NCBI GenBank assembly: GCA_012841375.1
Contig: DUUV01000099.1
Location: 1 to 54,848, forward strand
From: Candidatus Fermentithermobacillaceae bacterium
GTDB lineage: Bacteria > Bacillota > Sulfobacillia > Fermentithermobacillales > Fermentithermobacillaceae
Direction of reading: 5' to 3'
DNA: 54,848 nt
Below are positions 54,739 through 54,848 of this stretch, piece after piece. A program made the position numbers and the translations under genes. Under the pieces are notes generated by a model. The model was not told where the DNA came from and did not search any database. It saw only the letters and a list, made by a program, of their open reading frames with translations. The stretch's first letter is position 1, and each line of letters opens with the position of its first letter.

Positions 54739-54848
54739 ATGAGGCGCGGTAGTGTACTGAGGGGTGTCCTGGCGTGCTTCATGATGCTACTTGGCGTGCT
54801 TGGTTCATTTGGAATGGTCTATTCCGCATCTGACCTTCTTCCCTCCGA
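54739..54848 (+). CDS. Exported protein, 3' end missing
   Basis: ATG 54739 with GGGGGGAG upstream opens a frame that runs off the window after 36 full codons. The visible part is a signal peptide: a basic start (MRRGSVLRG), a hydrophobic core (VLACFMMLLGVLGSFGMV) and a likely cleavage after YSA. Following the S-layer gene, another surface protein is likely, but nothing of the mature chain is visible. Confidence 0.65.
   Translation, partial: MRRGSVLRGVLACFMMLLGVLGSFGMVYSASDLLPS

Overview
The window reads as one contiguous piece of a high-GC, endospore-forming, Clostridia-like member of the Bacillota. The support is gene content and order: an rsmG-side noc/parA/parB block, the spore genes yyaC, bofA and a spore-type lon (lonC), the SCIFF peptide with its radical-SAM maturase, a long Bacillus-type SRP RNA, and the order tadA - tRNA-Ser - ffs - dnaX - ybaB - recR - yaaL - bofA familiar from Bacillus subtilis. 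Many genes start with TTG or GTG behind strong Shine-Dalgarno (SD) sequences. The exact taxon cannot be read from the sequence alone.

Layout. 1-3.5 kb: chromosome partitioning (a divergent ParB/Noc paralog, ParA, ParB, a perfect parS site), then alanine racemase. 3.6-9.7 kb: an M23 peptidase paired with a bactofilin, a phosphoribosyltransferase, YyaC, YkuS on the other strand, and a run of envelope proteins (TPR, beta-propeller, membrane proteins, CvpA-like) and DUF951. 9.7-17.2 kb: the rpsF-ssb-rpsR-yybS-rplI-lonC-dnaB cluster and an FAD-dependent oxidoreductase. 17.2-22.4 kb: four serine tRNAs and two arginine tRNAs around tadA, the SRP RNA, then dnaX, ybaB, recR, yaaL, bofA. 22.5-31.8 kb: two LysM/M23 cell-wall hydrolases, the SCIFF ranthipeptide pair, murA, an HtrA protease and a class A penicillin-binding protein. 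31.9-34.7 kb: speE, a small unknown gene and argS.

34.7-44.2 kb is a lysine-fermentation locus: a PAS/AAA+/Fis sigma-54 activator, a perfect sigma-54 promoter, then kdd, kamA, kamB, kamC, kamD and kamE. The enzymes convert L-lysine through beta-lysine and 3,5-diaminohexanoate to 3-keto-5-aminohexanoate. The later genes kce and kal are not in the window. 44.2-48.9 kb: rpoE (delta), pyrG, a biotin-dependent carboxyltransferase subunit and a PhzF-like isomerase.

49.0-50.8 kb is a compact three-gene cassette (XRE repressor, ImmA/IrrE metallopeptidase, PIN-like nuclease) with overlapping stop/start codons, parts of visibly lower GC, and an inverted repeat in front. It is the best candidate here for a little-described accessory system. 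50.9-54.8 kb: pyroglutamyl peptidase, then an S-layer (SLH) protein preceded by a roughly 330-nt leader that can fold in mutually exclusive ways, a strong terminator, and the start of another exported protein cut by the window end.
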